Shown here piece by piece: positions 25,546-35,024 of a DNA stretch of 64,000 nucleotides. Within the stretch, counting starts at the first letter, position 1, and every line of letters begins with the position of its first letter. A model generated the notes under the pieces. That model saw only the letters and a program-made list of their open reading frames with translations, did not search any database and was not told the origin of the DNA. The translations under genes and the position numbers were made by a program. This stretch comes from Cloacibacillus sp. An23 (GTDB lineage Bacteria > Synergistota > Synergistia > Synergistales > Synergistaceae): positions 248,001 to 312,000 of the forward strand of contig NZ_NFJQ01000001.1 in NCBI RefSeq assembly GCF_002159945.1, given 5' to 3'.

Positions 25546-26883
25546 TTACGCCAGGCGCGTCGCTATATATTCCTTCCTTATATCTTCGGGGACGAGGCGG
25601 CCTCCCGTCGCCCACGCGATGTGCGCAGCATTCTTCATTTTGTCCGCAAGGCCGTGTTTTTCTATGTACTCGCGCCACGCTTCCGCGCGCCCGAGAAGAG
25701 CGGGTCCTTCGAACGCGGCGCACGAGCTCGGCTCTATGAATATGTTTTCCGTCTCAAGCAGGTCGCGCATATATTCGTAGAGCTTCGCGTCGCAGAGCGT
25801 CATGTCGCCGGAGAGCAGCGGCTCCATAACGCGGCCGACGAAGCCCGAGGCGCGCCCGACGGCGAGGCCGTCCGCGTGCGTCAGCCCCGTCAGCCCTATA
25901 TCCTTGACCGCTATGCCGCTGTGCAGGCCGCTGGCCATGCCGAGCAGCATGCACGGAGCCTGCGTCGGCTCGACGAAGAAGCAGTGCACGGCGTCGCCGA
26001 AGACCTGCTTCAGCCCGAATGTCACGCCGCCCGGCGCTCCGCCGACGCCGCACGGCAGGTAGACGAAGAGCGGATGACCGGCGTCCGCAGTTACGCCGAG
26101 CGCCGCGAGCTGCGGCACAAGGCGCTTCGCCGCGACCGCGTAGCCGAGGAAGAGGTCTTTCGAGTTCTCGTCGTCTACAAAATAGCTCTTCGGGTCTGCG
26201 TCGGAGAGCGCGCGCCCCTGTTTGACCGCTTCGCTGTAGTCCGTCTCGTACTCGATCACTTTTACGCCGTGGCTGCGCAGCAGCGCCTTTTTCCACTCGC
26301 GCGCGTCGGCGGACATGTGGACGACTGCGTTGTAGCCTACGGCGGCGCTCATGATGCCTATGCTGAGGCCGAGATTTCCGGTAGAACCGACCTGCATCGT
26401 GTACTGTGAGAAAAATTTCCGAGCTTCGTCCGAGGCGAGCTTTTCGTACGAATCGCCGTCCCTGAGCAGCCCGTGCTCGAGCGCAAGCTCCTCCGTGTGT
26501 TTGAGCACCTCGTAGATGCCGCCGCGCGCCTTTATCGAGCCGGCTATCGGCAGGTCGCCGTCCATCTTCAGCAGCAGGCGGCCCTCGACGTCCGCGCCGT
26601 ACTTGCCGGCGAGGCGGCGCTTCATCGACGGGATCTCGCGCAGCTCGGACTCGATGATTCCGCGAGCCGCCGCCGTCTCCGGAAATTTCTTCATTATAAA
26701 CGGCGCGAATCGCGCGAGCCGCGCCTCCGCGTCGTCGACGTCCGCCATGGAGAGCGGCAGAGATCCGCGCGCGTCGTCGAATTTCTCAAGCTTCGGGTTG
26801 AGCCAGAATACCTCGCGCTCTTCGGCGAGAGCTTTCACCGCCGGGTTTTCCTCGACGAGCTTCTTGATCTGTTCCTTATCCAT
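25546..26883 (-). CDS. dsdA: D-serine ammonia-lyase (DsdA)
   Basis: 445-residue PLP enzyme converting D-serine to pyruvate and ammonia. The PLP lysine is in GSIKARGG at residue 118, the same position as in the E. coli enzyme. The phosphate-binding loop is QVGSTGNLGLSIG, and later blocks include YLPCGVGGAPGGV and FFVEPTQAPCMLLGM. ATG at 26883 preferred (GGAGG 8 bases upstream) over an earlier TTG. It stands alone, without a D-serine permease or DsdC next to it. A riboswitch-terminated transcript points toward its 3' end. Confidence 0.93.
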   Translation of the reverse strand: MDKEQIKKLVEENPAVKALAEEREVFWLNPKLEKFDDARGSLPLSMADVDDAEARLARFAPFIMKKFPETAAARGIIESELREIPSMKRRLAGKYGADVEGRLLLKMDGDLPIAGSIKARGGIYEVLKHTEELALEHGLLRDGDSYEKLASDEARKFFSQYTMQVGSTGNLGLSIGIMSAAVGYNAVVHMSADAREWKKALLRSHGVKVIEYETDYSEAVKQGRALSDADPKSYFVDDENSKDLFLGYAVAAKRLVPQLAALGVTADAGHPLFVYLPCGVGGAPGGVTFGLKQVFGDAVHCFFVEPTQAPCMLLGMASGLHSGIAVKDIGLTGLTHADGLAVGRASGFVGRVMEPLLSGDMTLCDAKLYEYMRDLLETENIFIEPSSCAAFEGPALLGRAEAWREYIEKHGLADKMKNAAHIAWATGGRLVPEDIRKEYIATRLA

Positions 26884-27039
26884 TTCCAACGCCTCCTCTT
26901 ATTGCTTATTTAAAAATTTCGCAGCATGACGTTATATTACAGCCCACGCGGCGGGCCGTCCACGCCGCGGACAGCCGGAGCGAAGCGCACTTTTCACGGA
27001 TTTCCGGCGCTTAATGTACCGCCGCGCTGGCTTGTGCGA

Positions 27040-27045
27040 TATAAT
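27040..27045 (+). promoter_or_regulatory. Possible -10 of the etfBA operon
   Basis: TATAAT about 80 bases before etfB; no good -35 is visible, so support is moderate. Confidence 0.4.
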
Positions 27046-27123
27046 GAAGTGTATTATTCTTTCCGCGTGCGGAACGCCGCGTAAAAGGATACGTGAAAAA
27101 GCTTGTTCAGGGAGGAAAGAATT

Positions 27124-27936
27124 TTGCGTATAGCAGTATTGATAAAACAGGTGCCGGCGGTCGATACCGTCAAGATAGACGAGAAGACCGGCACGATGAT
27201 ACGCGACGGCGTCGAGGCGGAGCTGAATCCGCTCGACCTTCACGCGGTCGAGGCCGCCGTCCGCATAAAGGAGTCGCGCCCCGAGGGCGAGGTCGAGATA
27301 ACGGCCGTGACCATGGGGCCGCCAGCCGCGCTCAAGGCGGTGCGCTACGCGATAGCGATGGGATGCGACAAGGGGCTGCTGCTTTCCGACAGGAAGTTCG
27401 GCGGCGCAGACACCCTCGCGACGGCGCGCACTCTCTCGCGCGCGCTGCTCAAGGCCGGACCGTTCGACCTGCTCTTCGCCGGAGAGCGCGCGACCGACGG
27501 CGAGACGGGACAGGTCGGCCCGGCCTGCGCCGCGCTGATGGGCGTCTCCGTGCTCTCATACGTCAGCGCTATAGACGAACTGACGGAGGACTGCGTCCGC
27601 GTCACGCGCGCGGTCGAGGGCGGCCACGAGACTGTCGAAGCTCCTCTGCCGGCGATAGTGATTCCCGTCAAGGAGATGAACATCCCTCGCCTCTGCACGC
27701 TCGGCGGCAAGCTGCGCGCTAAGGCCGCCGAGATACCGGCGGAGACGGCCGACGACCTCGGCATGGACGGCTCGGAGACGGGGCTCGCCGGCTCGGCGAC
27801 GCAGGTCGTGCGCGTCACATATCCGAAGGTGACGCGCCACGGGCGCAGGATAAACGCCGCGGACGGCCTGGAATCCGCGATAGACGAAATAATGAAAGTT
27901 CTTGAAGATAAAAACTGTTTGGAGGCGGCGATATGA
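27124..27936 (+). CDS. etfB: Electron transfer flavoprotein beta subunit
   Basis: 270 residues. Opens RIAVLIKQVPAVDTVKID and carries the AMP/FAD-site block FAGERATDGETGQVGP. The start is a TTG at 27124 with GGGAGGAA 6 bases upstream; an earlier in-frame TTG lies over that ribosome site. Forms a heterodimer with EtfA that passes electrons between an FAD dehydrogenase and another carrier. It is followed by etfA with an ATGA overlap and then a GlcD-type oxidase, so it likely serves that enzyme. Confidence 0.93.
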   Translation: MRIAVLIKQVPAVDTVKIDEKTGTMIRDGVEAELNPLDLHAVEAAVRIKESRPEGEVEITAVTMGPPAALKAVRYAIAMGCDKGLLLSDRKFGGADTLATARTLSRALLKAGPFDLLFAGERATDGETGQVGPACAALMGVSVLSYVSAIDELTEDCVRVTRAVEGGHETVEAPLPAIVIPVKEMNIPRLCTLGGKLRAKAAEIPAETADDLGMDGSETGLAGSATQVVRVTYPKVTRHGRRINAADGLESAIDEIMKVLEDKNCLEAAI

Positions 27937-28934
27937 ACGGCGGCGAAGTCTGGACATTGGCGGAGGTGCGCGGCGGGGAGATACATCCCGTGTCGCGCGA
28001 ACTGCTCGCGTGGGGACGCGAACTCGCCGACGCGCTCGGCGCGCCTCTCGCGAGCGTCGTTATGGGAAGCGGCGTCGCCGAGGCGGCGCCTCTGCTCGCG
28101 GCCTACGGCGCGGACAAGGTCTACGTCGCCGACGAGCCGGAATTTGAGCATTTCAAGGCCGACATAGCCTGCGCGGCGCTCGCCGAACTCATAGAGGAAT
28201 ACAAGCCGTCGATACTGATAGCATCGGCCACGACGCAGGGACGCACAGTAATGCCGATGCTCAGCGCGCGCCTCGGCTGCGGCCTCACCGCCGACTGCAC
28301 GGAGCTCGCCATCGACCCGGAAAGCAAGCGCCTCGTGCAGACGCGCCCGGCGATAGGAGGCAACGTCATGGCCGACATCAAGACGAAGGGGCGCGACCCG
28401 CAGATGTGCACCGTGCGCCCGAAGTCGAAGCGCCCGCTCGCGCCGGACGGCTCGCGCGCCGTCGAGCTCGTGCGCTTCACTCCCGCCTCCGACATTATGC
28501 GCTCTATGATAAAGTTCATCGGCTTCGACGCGGAAAAGAGCGTCGGCCTGCCGCTGCAGGAGGCGGAAATAATAGTCGCCGGCGGCAAAGGAATGAAAAA
28601 CGCCAAAAACTTCGCGAAGCTCGAAGAGTTGGCGGAGCTGCTCGGCGGCACCGTCGGGGCATCGCGCATGGCTGTTGATCTCGGCTGGGCCCCATACTCG
28701 GCGCAGGTCGGACTCTCAGGCAAATCCGTAACGCCGCGCCTCTACCTCGCTTTCGGAATATCCGGCGCGGTGCAGCACATAGCGGGAATGTCGGGAGCGG
28801 AAACGGTGATAGCGGTCAACACCGACCCCGAAGCGCCGATATTCCGAGTCGCCGACCTCGCGGTGCAGGGCGACGCGATGGAAGTGCTGAACGCGCTCGT
28901 CTCCGCCGTCAAAAAATTCAAGGGCGTGAAATAA
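27933..28934 (+). CDS. etfA: Electron transfer flavoprotein alpha subunit
   Basis: 333 residues. Its C-terminal FAD domain has VGLSGKSVTPRLYLAFGISG, QHIAGM and AVNTDPEAPIF. There is no N-terminal ferredoxin domain, unlike LctC of the electron-confurcating lactate dehydrogenase. Overlaps etfB by 4 bases and shares its last base region with the next gene, so all three are translationally coupled. Confidence 0.94.
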   Translation: MNGGEVWTLAEVRGGEIHPVSRELLAWGRELADALGAPLASVVMGSGVAEAAPLLAAYGADKVYVADEPEFEHFKADIACAALAELIEEYKPSILIASATTQGRTVMPMLSARLGCGLTADCTELAIDPESKRLVQTRPAIGGNVMADIKTKGRDPQMCTVRPKSKRPLAPDGSRAVELVRFTPASDIMRSMIKFIGFDAEKSVGLPLQEAEIIVAGGKGMKNAKNFAKLEELAELLGGTVGASRMAVDLGWAPYSAQVGLSGKSVTPRLYLAFGISGAVQHIAGMSGAETVIAVNTDPEAPIFRVADLAVQGDAMEVLNALVSAVKKFKGVK

Positions 28935-30364
28935 TGCCGCGATACGGAAAGATAACGAAGGAAATATACGGCGAGCTGCTCGCCGTCACAGGCCCCGGCG
29001 GCGTCACGGCGGACGAAGAAGCGCTCGACAATTACGCGTGGGATCAGGCGGGACGCGTCTGGGGACACATGCCCGAGGCCGTAGTCAAACCGGCTGACAC
29101 CGAGCAGGTCTCCAAGATAATGAAAATAGCGAGCCGCGAGCGCATCCCGGTCACCCCGCGCGGCGCGGGCAGCGGACTCAACGGCGGCGCCGTGCCGCGC
29201 GCCGGAGGCATCGTCCTGTCGCTCGAGCGCATGAACAGGATACTTGAGATAGACCCGGTCAACCGCGTCGCCGTCGTCGAGCCGGGCGTCGTCACCAACG
29301 ACCTATGCCGCGCCGCGGCGGAGCGCGGCTTCCTCTACGCCGGATATCCGATGAGCACGGAGACGAGCTTCATCGGAGGCAACTTCGCCACCAACGCTGG
29401 CGGCGGCAAGGTCATACGTTACGGCAGCACGCGCCGCCACATCCTAGGCGCGGAAGTCGTGCTCCCCTCCGGCGAAGTGCTCGAGCTGGGCGGCCGCTAC
29501 CGCAAGGACACGTGGGGCTACAGCCTGCTCAGCCTTCTCGTCGGCAGCGAAGGCACGCTCGCCGTAGCGACGAAGCTCATAGTCAACCTTGAACCGAAAC
29601 CCGGCAGGACGGTCAACCTTCTCGCCTGCTACCCGACGGTCGAACAGCTCGTAGAAAGCGTCGCGAAGGTCATCGGCTCGGGACGGCGCATAATATCATG
29701 CGAATTCATGGACAGGAAGCTCGTAAAATACACTACGGAATACCTCGGCTGCACTCTGCCCGAGCAGGAACGCAGCGAAGCGTACCTTCTGATACAGCTC
29801 GAGGGCGACACCGACGAGCAGCTCGAAGACGGCTATGAGACCGTGGGCAAGATATGCCTCGCGGGCGGCGCGTTCGAAGTATTCGTCGCCGAGAGCCGCA
29901 CCGACTCCGCGGCGATGTGGAACGTGCGCCAGAACGGCCTTGAAGGAATGCGCGCAAAAGACCCATACGCCTGCTCGTCGGGCGACCTCATGGTGCCGCT
30001 CTCAGCGGTGCCCGAGATGCTGCGCCGCATCAAAAAAATCGCGGAAGAATGGAACGTCGAGATCGGCATAATCGCGCACATCGGAGACGGCAACATCCAC
30101 CCTATACCGCTCAAGCCCGACGGCATGAGCCCCGAAGAATGGGCGCGCTACGCCGAAGACTTCTTCGCCGCGCTCATCCGCGAGGCGATAGCGCTCGGCG
30201 GAGTCGGAAGCGGCGAGCACGGCGTAGGCCACGTCAAGCAGAAGATACTGCTCGAGAACAAAACGCCCGCAGAGCTCGAAGTGCTGCGCGGCGTCAAAAA
30301 AGCCTTCGACCCCCTCGGCATAATGAACCCGGGCAAAATGTTCTCCCCGCTCGAAGAGGATTAA
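28934..30364 (+). CDS. GlcD/LctD-type FAD-linked 2-hydroxyacid oxidase
   Basis: 476 residues. An N-terminal PCMH-type FAD-binding domain (VTPRGAGSGLNGGAVP; SFIGGNFATNAGGGKVIRYG) is followed by a substrate domain with HIGDGNIHP and the C-terminal GVGSGEHGVGHVK and FDPLGIMNPGKMF. Family members oxidise D-lactate, glycolate or D-2-hydroxyglutarate. The gene order etfB-etfA-oxidase is that of lctBCD, so electrons probably go to the ETF. The substrate is open: lactate and 2-hydroxyglutarate are the leading options. Confidence 0.9.
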   Translation: MPRYGKITKEIYGELLAVTGPGGVTADEEALDNYAWDQAGRVWGHMPEAVVKPADTEQVSKIMKIASRERIPVTPRGAGSGLNGGAVPRAGGIVLSLERMNRILEIDPVNRVAVVEPGVVTNDLCRAAAERGFLYAGYPMSTETSFIGGNFATNAGGGKVIRYGSTRRHILGAEVVLPSGEVLELGGRYRKDTWGYSLLSLLVGSEGTLAVATKLIVNLEPKPGRTVNLLACYPTVEQLVESVAKVIGSGRRIISCEFMDRKLVKYTTEYLGCTLPEQERSEAYLLIQLEGDTDEQLEDGYETVGKICLAGGAFEVFVAESRTDSAAMWNVRQNGLEGMRAKDPYACSSGDLMVPLSAVPEMLRRIKKIAEEWNVEIGIIAHIGDGNIHPIPLKPDGMSPEEWARYAEDFFAALIREAIALGGVGSGEHGVGHVKQKILLENKTPAELEVLRGVKKAFDPLGIMNPGKMFSPLEED

Positions 30365-30397
30365 CGGGGCCGGACGAAACACAGCCCGAAATGAGAC

Positions 30398-30430
30398 AGC
30401 GCGCCCGCATACGGGCGCGCTTTACTGTTT
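30398..30430 (+). terminator. Terminator of the etf operon
   Basis: Perfect 10-base stem AGCGCGCCCG/CGGGCGCGCT followed by TTACTGTTT, between convergent genes. Confidence 0.7.
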
Positions 30431-30491
30431 CAGACGGACGCAGGCGGAGAGCCTGCGGCAAACCGGCGGCGCGCGCTTTTCACGCTTGCCG

Positions 30492-30959
30492 TCATCCGCA
30501 TCTTCCGTTGTTTCTGTGCGAGACGTGGGCCGTTATGCTCCACGCCAGTTTCGCGGCGCATGAGGCCAGGATTATGCCCGTCGCTATGGCTCCCGCTTCG
30601 AGCAGCACCATGTTGGAAGTCTCGGCGAATTCGTCGTAGTTGTTTCTGACGAAGTGGTACATAGTGTAGTAGAGGTCTTTCCCGGGAAATTCCGGGATGA
30701 GCATCGGAACCAGCAGAAGGATGACCGGCGTCCTGACCACTCGCGCCAGCACTTCGCTGAGCGCGGAGACGAAGAGGCTCGCCCAGAAAAGCCCCCAGTA
30801 CATGCCGTGTCCGAGGCCGACGCAGACCAGATACACCGCCCAGCCCGCGCCGCTTCCGGCGGCGATCCACGCGAGCTTTCTGTCGCGCACGCCGAAAAGC
30901 ACGGCGAAGCATGCCGAGGCTATCATTCCCATTATCGTCTGGATTATCTGCGCCTGCAC
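30492..30959 (-). CDS. Threonine/serine exporter, ThrE_2-type small subunit
   Basis: 155 residues with about four to five helices, matching the C-terminal ThrE_2 half (IQTIMGMIASACFAVLFGV; VILLLVPMLIPEFPGKDLYYTM). In split systems this half works with the separate DUF1212-type half, here encoded just upstream. Inner membrane; exports threonine, serine or other small metabolites. Confidence 0.88.
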   Translation of the reverse strand: MQAQIIQTIMGMIASACFAVLFGVRDRKLAWIAAGSGAGWAVYLVCVGLGHGMYWGLFWASLFVSALSEVLARVVRTPVILLLVPMLIPEFPGKDLYYTMYHFVRNNYDEFAETSNMVLLEAGAIATGIILASCAAKLAWSITAHVSHRNNGRCG

Positions 30960-30973
30960 ATCGTTCGCCCCCC

Positions 30974-31753
30974 CTACATAACGAATACCACGAGCGCGAA
31001 CCCCATCGCCACGAATATGGCGCGCATCAGAGCCTCGGAGAGGTTGAGCAGTCCGCTTATCGTGTCGCCGCCTATCATGTCGCGCAGCGAGTTGGTGAGC
31101 TGGCGTCCCGGGATCACCAGCATTATGTTTCCTATCATTATTTTATCCGGCTGGTCTCCGAGGCCGGCTTTTACGAGCAGCACCACGGCGAGCGCTGTCG
31201 CCGCGCTGCACAGCGTCGTTCCAACGATGTCGTTGAGCTTCAGCGCGGAACATGCGTACAGCGCGGCGAAGAGTATCGCGCCGGACACCGCAGAGGCCGC
31301 TCCGTCGGCCCACGAGCCGCCGAAGAAGACCGATAGCGCGAAGGAGATCGTCACGTACATCGCGAGCTGAACGCTTCGCGGCGTCCCCTTCGCGCCGCGG
31401 ATCTCCGATATTTCGCGCTCAAGCTCCGAAAGAGCGAGCGGCTCCGCGCATATTCGGCGCGACAGAGCGTTTATCTTTTCCACCTTGCCCAGGTCGGTCC
31501 CGCGTTCGCGTATGCGGCGCGTCTGCGTGCAGGATCCGCCGCCGGGCGCGGCGGCTGTGACGATGATGCTCGACGTTATCGTGAAGACGTCGGCGCGTTC
31601 GAAGCCGTAGGCGCGGCACAGCCGCGTGATCGTGTCCTCTACGCGGCTGACTTCAGCCCCGGAGGTCAGGAGTATCTCGCCCATGTCCATTATCATGGAG
31701 AGGCGGCTGTCCATCTGATTTTCGCGCTGTCCGTCCGGAGCCGGAACCGTCAT
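30974..31753 (-). CDS. Threonine/serine exporter, ThrE N-terminal-type subunit
   Basis: 259 residues. A cytoplasmic N-terminal domain (MGEILLTSGAEVSRVEDTI, residues about 18-36, then DVFTITSSIIVTAA) is followed by five hydrophobic helices. The C-terminal VIPGRQLTNSLRDMIGGD is typical. The start at 31753 was chosen for the GGAGG a few bases upstream. With the downstream 155-residue partner it makes a complete split ThrE exporter. Confidence 0.9.
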   Translation of the reverse strand: MTVPAPDGQRENQMDSRLSMIMDMGEILLTSGAEVSRVEDTITRLCRAYGFERADVFTITSSIIVTAAAPGGGSCTQTRRIRERGTDLGKVEKINALSRRICAEPLALSELEREISEIRGAKGTPRSVQLAMYVTISFALSVFFGGSWADGAASAVSGAILFAALYACSALKLNDIVGTTLCSAATALAVVLLVKAGLGDQPDKIMIGNIMLVIPGRQLTNSLRDMIGGDTISGLLNLSEALMRAIFVAMGFALVVFVM

Positions 31754-32030
31754 AGAAGTTTCCTCCCGCACCGCTTCTCGCGGCATACGTTAGCGAATTT
31801 CGCGCTTTCCCGTAAAGTTATATCACAAGGCGCCGTTTCGGTTAATACGCGGAAGTCCTAACGCCGGCGCTAAAATTCGGCACGCAGCCGCTAAACTCGC
31901 CGGGCCCGCTTAAAATCCAGCCTTTTTATTACAATTCGGCAGCGTCGTTTTTTGACGGAAGCGTCTTAAATCGCTGTAAACGGCGCTTAGACTTGACGGC
32001 GCGGAGAAAAAATAGTAATCTATGCGCCAC
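31754..32030. other. Divergent gap between thrE and the Mn riboswitch
   Basis: No gene. Contains several short copies of a CGCTAAAA-like motif (for example at 31868-31876 and 31890-31895) and the promoter-like TTGACG (31993-31998) with TAATCT (32016-32021), spacer 17, which would start the riboswitch transcript. Confidence 0.45.
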
Positions 32031-32126
32031 GTAAGGGAGTAGGCGGCGCGTCCCGGCCGGGCGCGCAGCAAGGTCAACACCCTGAAATCGCCGATTTCTG
32101 GCCTTGTTTGAAACGACGAGACTTAC
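32031..32126 (+). ncRNA. yybP-ykoY manganese riboswitch
   Basis: Closing helix GTAAG (32031-32035)/CTTAC (32122-32126), the hallmark GGGAGTAG right after it, a GC-rich arm (GGCGCGTCCCGGCCGGGCGCGC), GGTCAACACCCTG, the second arm with GCCGAT..GGCC, and GACGAGACTTAC at the 3' end. This fits the Mn2+-sensing yybP-ykoY class. Its 3' closing strand overlaps the 5' arm of the terminator, so Mn2+ binding would favour read-through (gene on). Confidence 0.85.
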
Positions 32127-32174
32127 TTGACCGTTTCCGTTGAGACGGAGCGCCAAGGAAGTCTCGTTTTTTTT
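32117..32174 (+). terminator. Terminator of the Mn riboswitch
   Basis: CGAGACTT (32117-32124) pairs with AAGTCTCG (32159-32166), with an inner CTTG/CAAG, followed by eight T. It competes with the aptamer's closing helix. Confidence 0.88.
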
Positions 32175-32283
32175 GACCTTACGGCGGGGCGCCCGGTAAA
32201 AATTATGAGGCGGCTTCCCGCAGACGGTGGGACAATGTGCTCTTGGGAGACCGTCCCGGTTTTTGTGCGAAGGAGGAAAATTT

Positions 32284-34932
32284 ATGAAAGAATATCTATC
32301 GTCATACGAAGAAGTCCTGAGGGAGCAGGGCTCTTCGCCGGAGGGGCTTTCCGGCCGCGAGGCGGCGGAACGCCTCGAACGTTTCGGAAGGAACAAGCTG
32401 AAGGAGGGGGAGAAGACCCCTCTCTGGAGACGCTTCCTCGACGAACTCGCCGACCCGATGATAATAATCCTCATCGTTGCGGCGGTCATTTCAGGCGTTA
32501 CCGCGTTTTACGAGGGCGAGTCCTACGCCGACGTCATAATCATCATGTTCGTCGTCGTCATCAACGCCGTGCTCGGAGTAGTGCAGGAGAGCAAAGCCGA
32601 GGCCGCCATCGCCGCGCTGCAGGAGATAGCCGCCGCGACGAGCAAGGCGCTGCGCGACGGGAAGCTTACAACGCTCAAAAGCGAAGAGCTCGTCCCCGGC
32701 GACGTGGTGCTCCTCGAAGCCGGAGACTCCGTCCCAGCCGACGGACGGATAATCGAATGCGCAAGCATGAAGATAGAGGAAGCCGCACTCACCGGAGAAT
32801 CCGTCCCTGTCAATAAAACGGCGGACGTACTCAATCTCGGCGGCGAAAAAGACGTGCCGCTCGGCGACCGCAAAAATATGGTCTATATGGGTTCGACGGT
32901 AGTCTACGGACGCGGCGCGGCGGTAGTCACAGGCACGGGCATGAATACCGAAATGGGCAAGATAGCCGACGCTCTCGCCAACGCCAAGGAAGAGGAGACG
33001 CCGCTCCAGATAAAGCTGAACCAGCTCAGCAAATTCCTCACCGTCCTAGTCGTCGGGATATGCGCCGTGATTTTCGCCGTCGGCCTCTTCCGCGCGAACG
33101 GCTCCGACGGTGGGATAAACGGCGACGCCGTCCTATCGACCTTCATGGTCGCAGTATCGCTCGCCGTCGCCGCCATCCCGGAGGGGCTCGCCGCAGTCGT
33201 CACGATAGTGTTGTCCATAGGCGTCACCAACATGTCGCGGCGCAACGCGATTATACGCAAGCTCACCGCCGTCGAGACCCTCGGCTGCACGCAGATAATC
33301 TGCTCCGACAAGACGGGCACGCTGACTCAGAACAAGATGACAGTCGTCGAACATTCCGCGGACGACGAAAAAATCCTTGAAACGGCGATGGCGCTCTGCT
33401 CCGACGCATCCATCGACCCCGACACGGGAGAAGCCGTAGGCGAGCCGACGGAATGCGCCCTCGTCAACGACGCGAACAAAAACGGCCTGCCGAAGACAAA
33501 GCTCATGGAGGAATACCCGCGCATAGGCGAAGCGCCCTTCGACTCGATGCGCAAAATGATGTCCACCGTCCACAAAACGAAAGACGGCAGAATGATCCAG
33601 TTCACCAAGGGCGCGCCCGACGAAGTGCTCAAGCGCTGCGCCTCGGCGCTCGTAGGCGGCAAAGCCGTGCCTATGACTGACGAAATACGCGCCTCGATAA
33701 TCAAAAGCAACAAGGAGATGGCGGACAAGGCGCTGCGCGTCCTCTGCGGCGCGATGCGCGAATGGGACAAGGCCCCGGACAATTTCGAGCCCGACTATCT
33801 CGAGCGCGAACTCACCTACATCGGCCTCTCCGGCATGATCGACCCCGTCCGTCCCGAGGTCAAGCCCGCGATAGTAGAATGCCGCGGCGCGGGAATCCGC
33901 CCGATAATGATAACCGGCGACCACAAGGACACGGCCGTAGCGATAGCCAAGGAGCTCGGCATAATCAGCGACGCTTCGCAGGCGATTACGGGCGCTCAGC
34001 TTAACGAGATAAGCGACGGGCAGTTCAAAGAGGATATAGAGAAATACTCCGTCTACGCGCGCGTACAGCCCGAGCACAAGGTTCGCATAGTGACGGCGTG
34101 GAAGGCGAAGGGCAAGATAACGGCTATGACCGGCGACGGCGTCAACGACGCGCCCTCGATAAAGAGCGCCGACATAGGCGTAGGCATGGGCATCACGGGG
34201 ACGGACGTAACGAAGAACGTCGCCGACATGGTCCTGGCCGACGACAACTTTGCGACGATAGTCTCCGCTGTGGAAGAGGGCCGCCGCATATACGCGAACA
34301 TCCGCAAGGCGATACAGTTCCTGCTCGCATCCAACCTCGCTGAGGTGCTCGCGATATTTTTCGCGACGCTGATAGGCTTCACCATACTCGAGCCGGTACA
34401 CCTGCTATGGATAAACCTCATCACCGACTGCTTCCCGGCGCTCGCGCTCGGCATGGAAAAGAGCGAGCCGGACATAATGAAGCGTCCGCCGCGCGACCCG
34501 CGCGAAGGGATATTCGCGGGAGGCATGGGCTTCGACGTATTCTTCCAGGGCGCGATAGTAACGGCGCTCGTCATGGTGTCGTATATAGTCGGCCACTATG
34601 TTGAAAGCGGCACATGGGAATTCACCAACAGCCACGACGGGACGACGATGGCCTTCCTCACGCTCTCGATGGTGGAGATATTCCACTCGCTCAACATGAG
34701 AAGCCGCCGCGGCTCCATCTTCACGCTCAAGACGCACAACGTATTTCTCTACGCGGCGATGCTGGTCTCGCTCGTGCTGACGACCGTAGTCATAGAAGTG
34801 CCGTTCGTAGCCGCGGCCTTCAACTTCACGCCGATAGACCTCCACGAATACGCGATAGCGCTCGGCCTCGCCGTGCTCATCATACCTATCATGGAAATCG
34901 TGAAGTTCGTGCAGAGACGGCTCGGCGTGTAG
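32284..34932 (+). CDS. P-type cation ATPase (P2, Ca2+/Mn2+ type)
   Basis: 882 residues, full-length P2-type pump with about ten helices. Actuator TGESVPV, phosphorylation motif DKTGTLT with D342, nucleotide-domain KGAPDEVLKRC and MITGDHKDTA, hinge TGDGVNDAPSIKSADIG, and the C-terminal six-helix cation domain. Ion-site residues AAIPEGLAAVV in helix 4 and NLITDCFPALALG in helix 6 fit a Ca2+-ATPase-like pump. GAAGGAGG precedes the ATG at 32284. The upstream Mn riboswitch suggests that the real cargo is Mn2+, exported when it is in excess. Confidence 0.94.
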   Translation: MKEYLSSYEEVLREQGSSPEGLSGREAAERLERFGRNKLKEGEKTPLWRRFLDELADPMIIILIVAAVISGVTAFYEGESYADVIIIMFVVVINAVLGVVQESKAEAAIAALQEIAAATSKALRDGKLTTLKSEELVPGDVVLLEAGDSVPADGRIIECASMKIEEAALTGESVPVNKTADVLNLGGEKDVPLGDRKNMVYMGSTVVYGRGAAVVTGTGMNTEMGKIADALANAKEEETPLQIKLNQLSKFLTVLVVGICAVIFAVGLFRANGSDGGINGDAVLSTFMVAVSLAVAAIPEGLAAVVTIVLSIGVTNMSRRNAIIRKLTAVETLGCTQIICSDKTGTLTQNKMTVVEHSADDEKILETAMALCSDASIDPDTGEAVGEPTECALVNDANKNGLPKTKLMEEYPRIGEAPFDSMRKMMSTVHKTKDGRMIQFTKGAPDEVLKRCASALVGGKAVPMTDEIRASIIKSNKEMADKALRVLCGAMREWDKAPDNFEPDYLERELTYIGLSGMIDPVRPEVKPAIVECRGAGIRPIMITGDHKDTAVAIAKELGIISDASQAITGAQLNEISDGQFKEDIEKYSVYARVQPEHKVRIVTAWKAKGKITAMTGDGVNDAPSIKSADIGVGMGITGTDVTKNVADMVLADDNFATIVSAVEEGRRIYANIRKAIQFLLASNLAEVLAIFFATLIGFTILEPVHLLWINLITDCFPALALGMEKSEPDIMKRPPRDPREGIFAGGMGFDVFFQGAIVTALVMVSYIVGHYVESGTWEFTNSHDGTTMAFLTLSMVEIFHSLNMRSRRGSIFTLKTHNVFLYAAMLVSLVLTTVVIEVPFVAAAFNFTPIDLHEYAIALGLAVLIIPIMEIVKFVQRRLGV

Positions 34933-34966
34933 GACGCGCTGGAAAACAAAACGCCATACTGATATG

Positions 34967-34997
34967 AAGAGAGCCCGGCGGCAGGCCGGGCTCTCTT
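34967..34997. terminator. Bidirectional terminator between the ATPase and RpiR genes
   Basis: Perfect 13-base stem AAGAGAGCCCGGC/GCCGGGCTCTCTT with loop GGCAG, between convergent genes; the T-tract lies inside the stem. Confidence 0.65.
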
Positions 34998-35024
34998 TGC
35001 GCGTTTCGCGTTCGGGCGGGGTCG

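Noticed and set aside
25424-25780. Protein controlled by the cobalamin riboswitch
   Set aside because: The frame starts in the terminator tail, overlaps dsdA antisense, has low-complexity Arg/Thr composition and no ribosome site.
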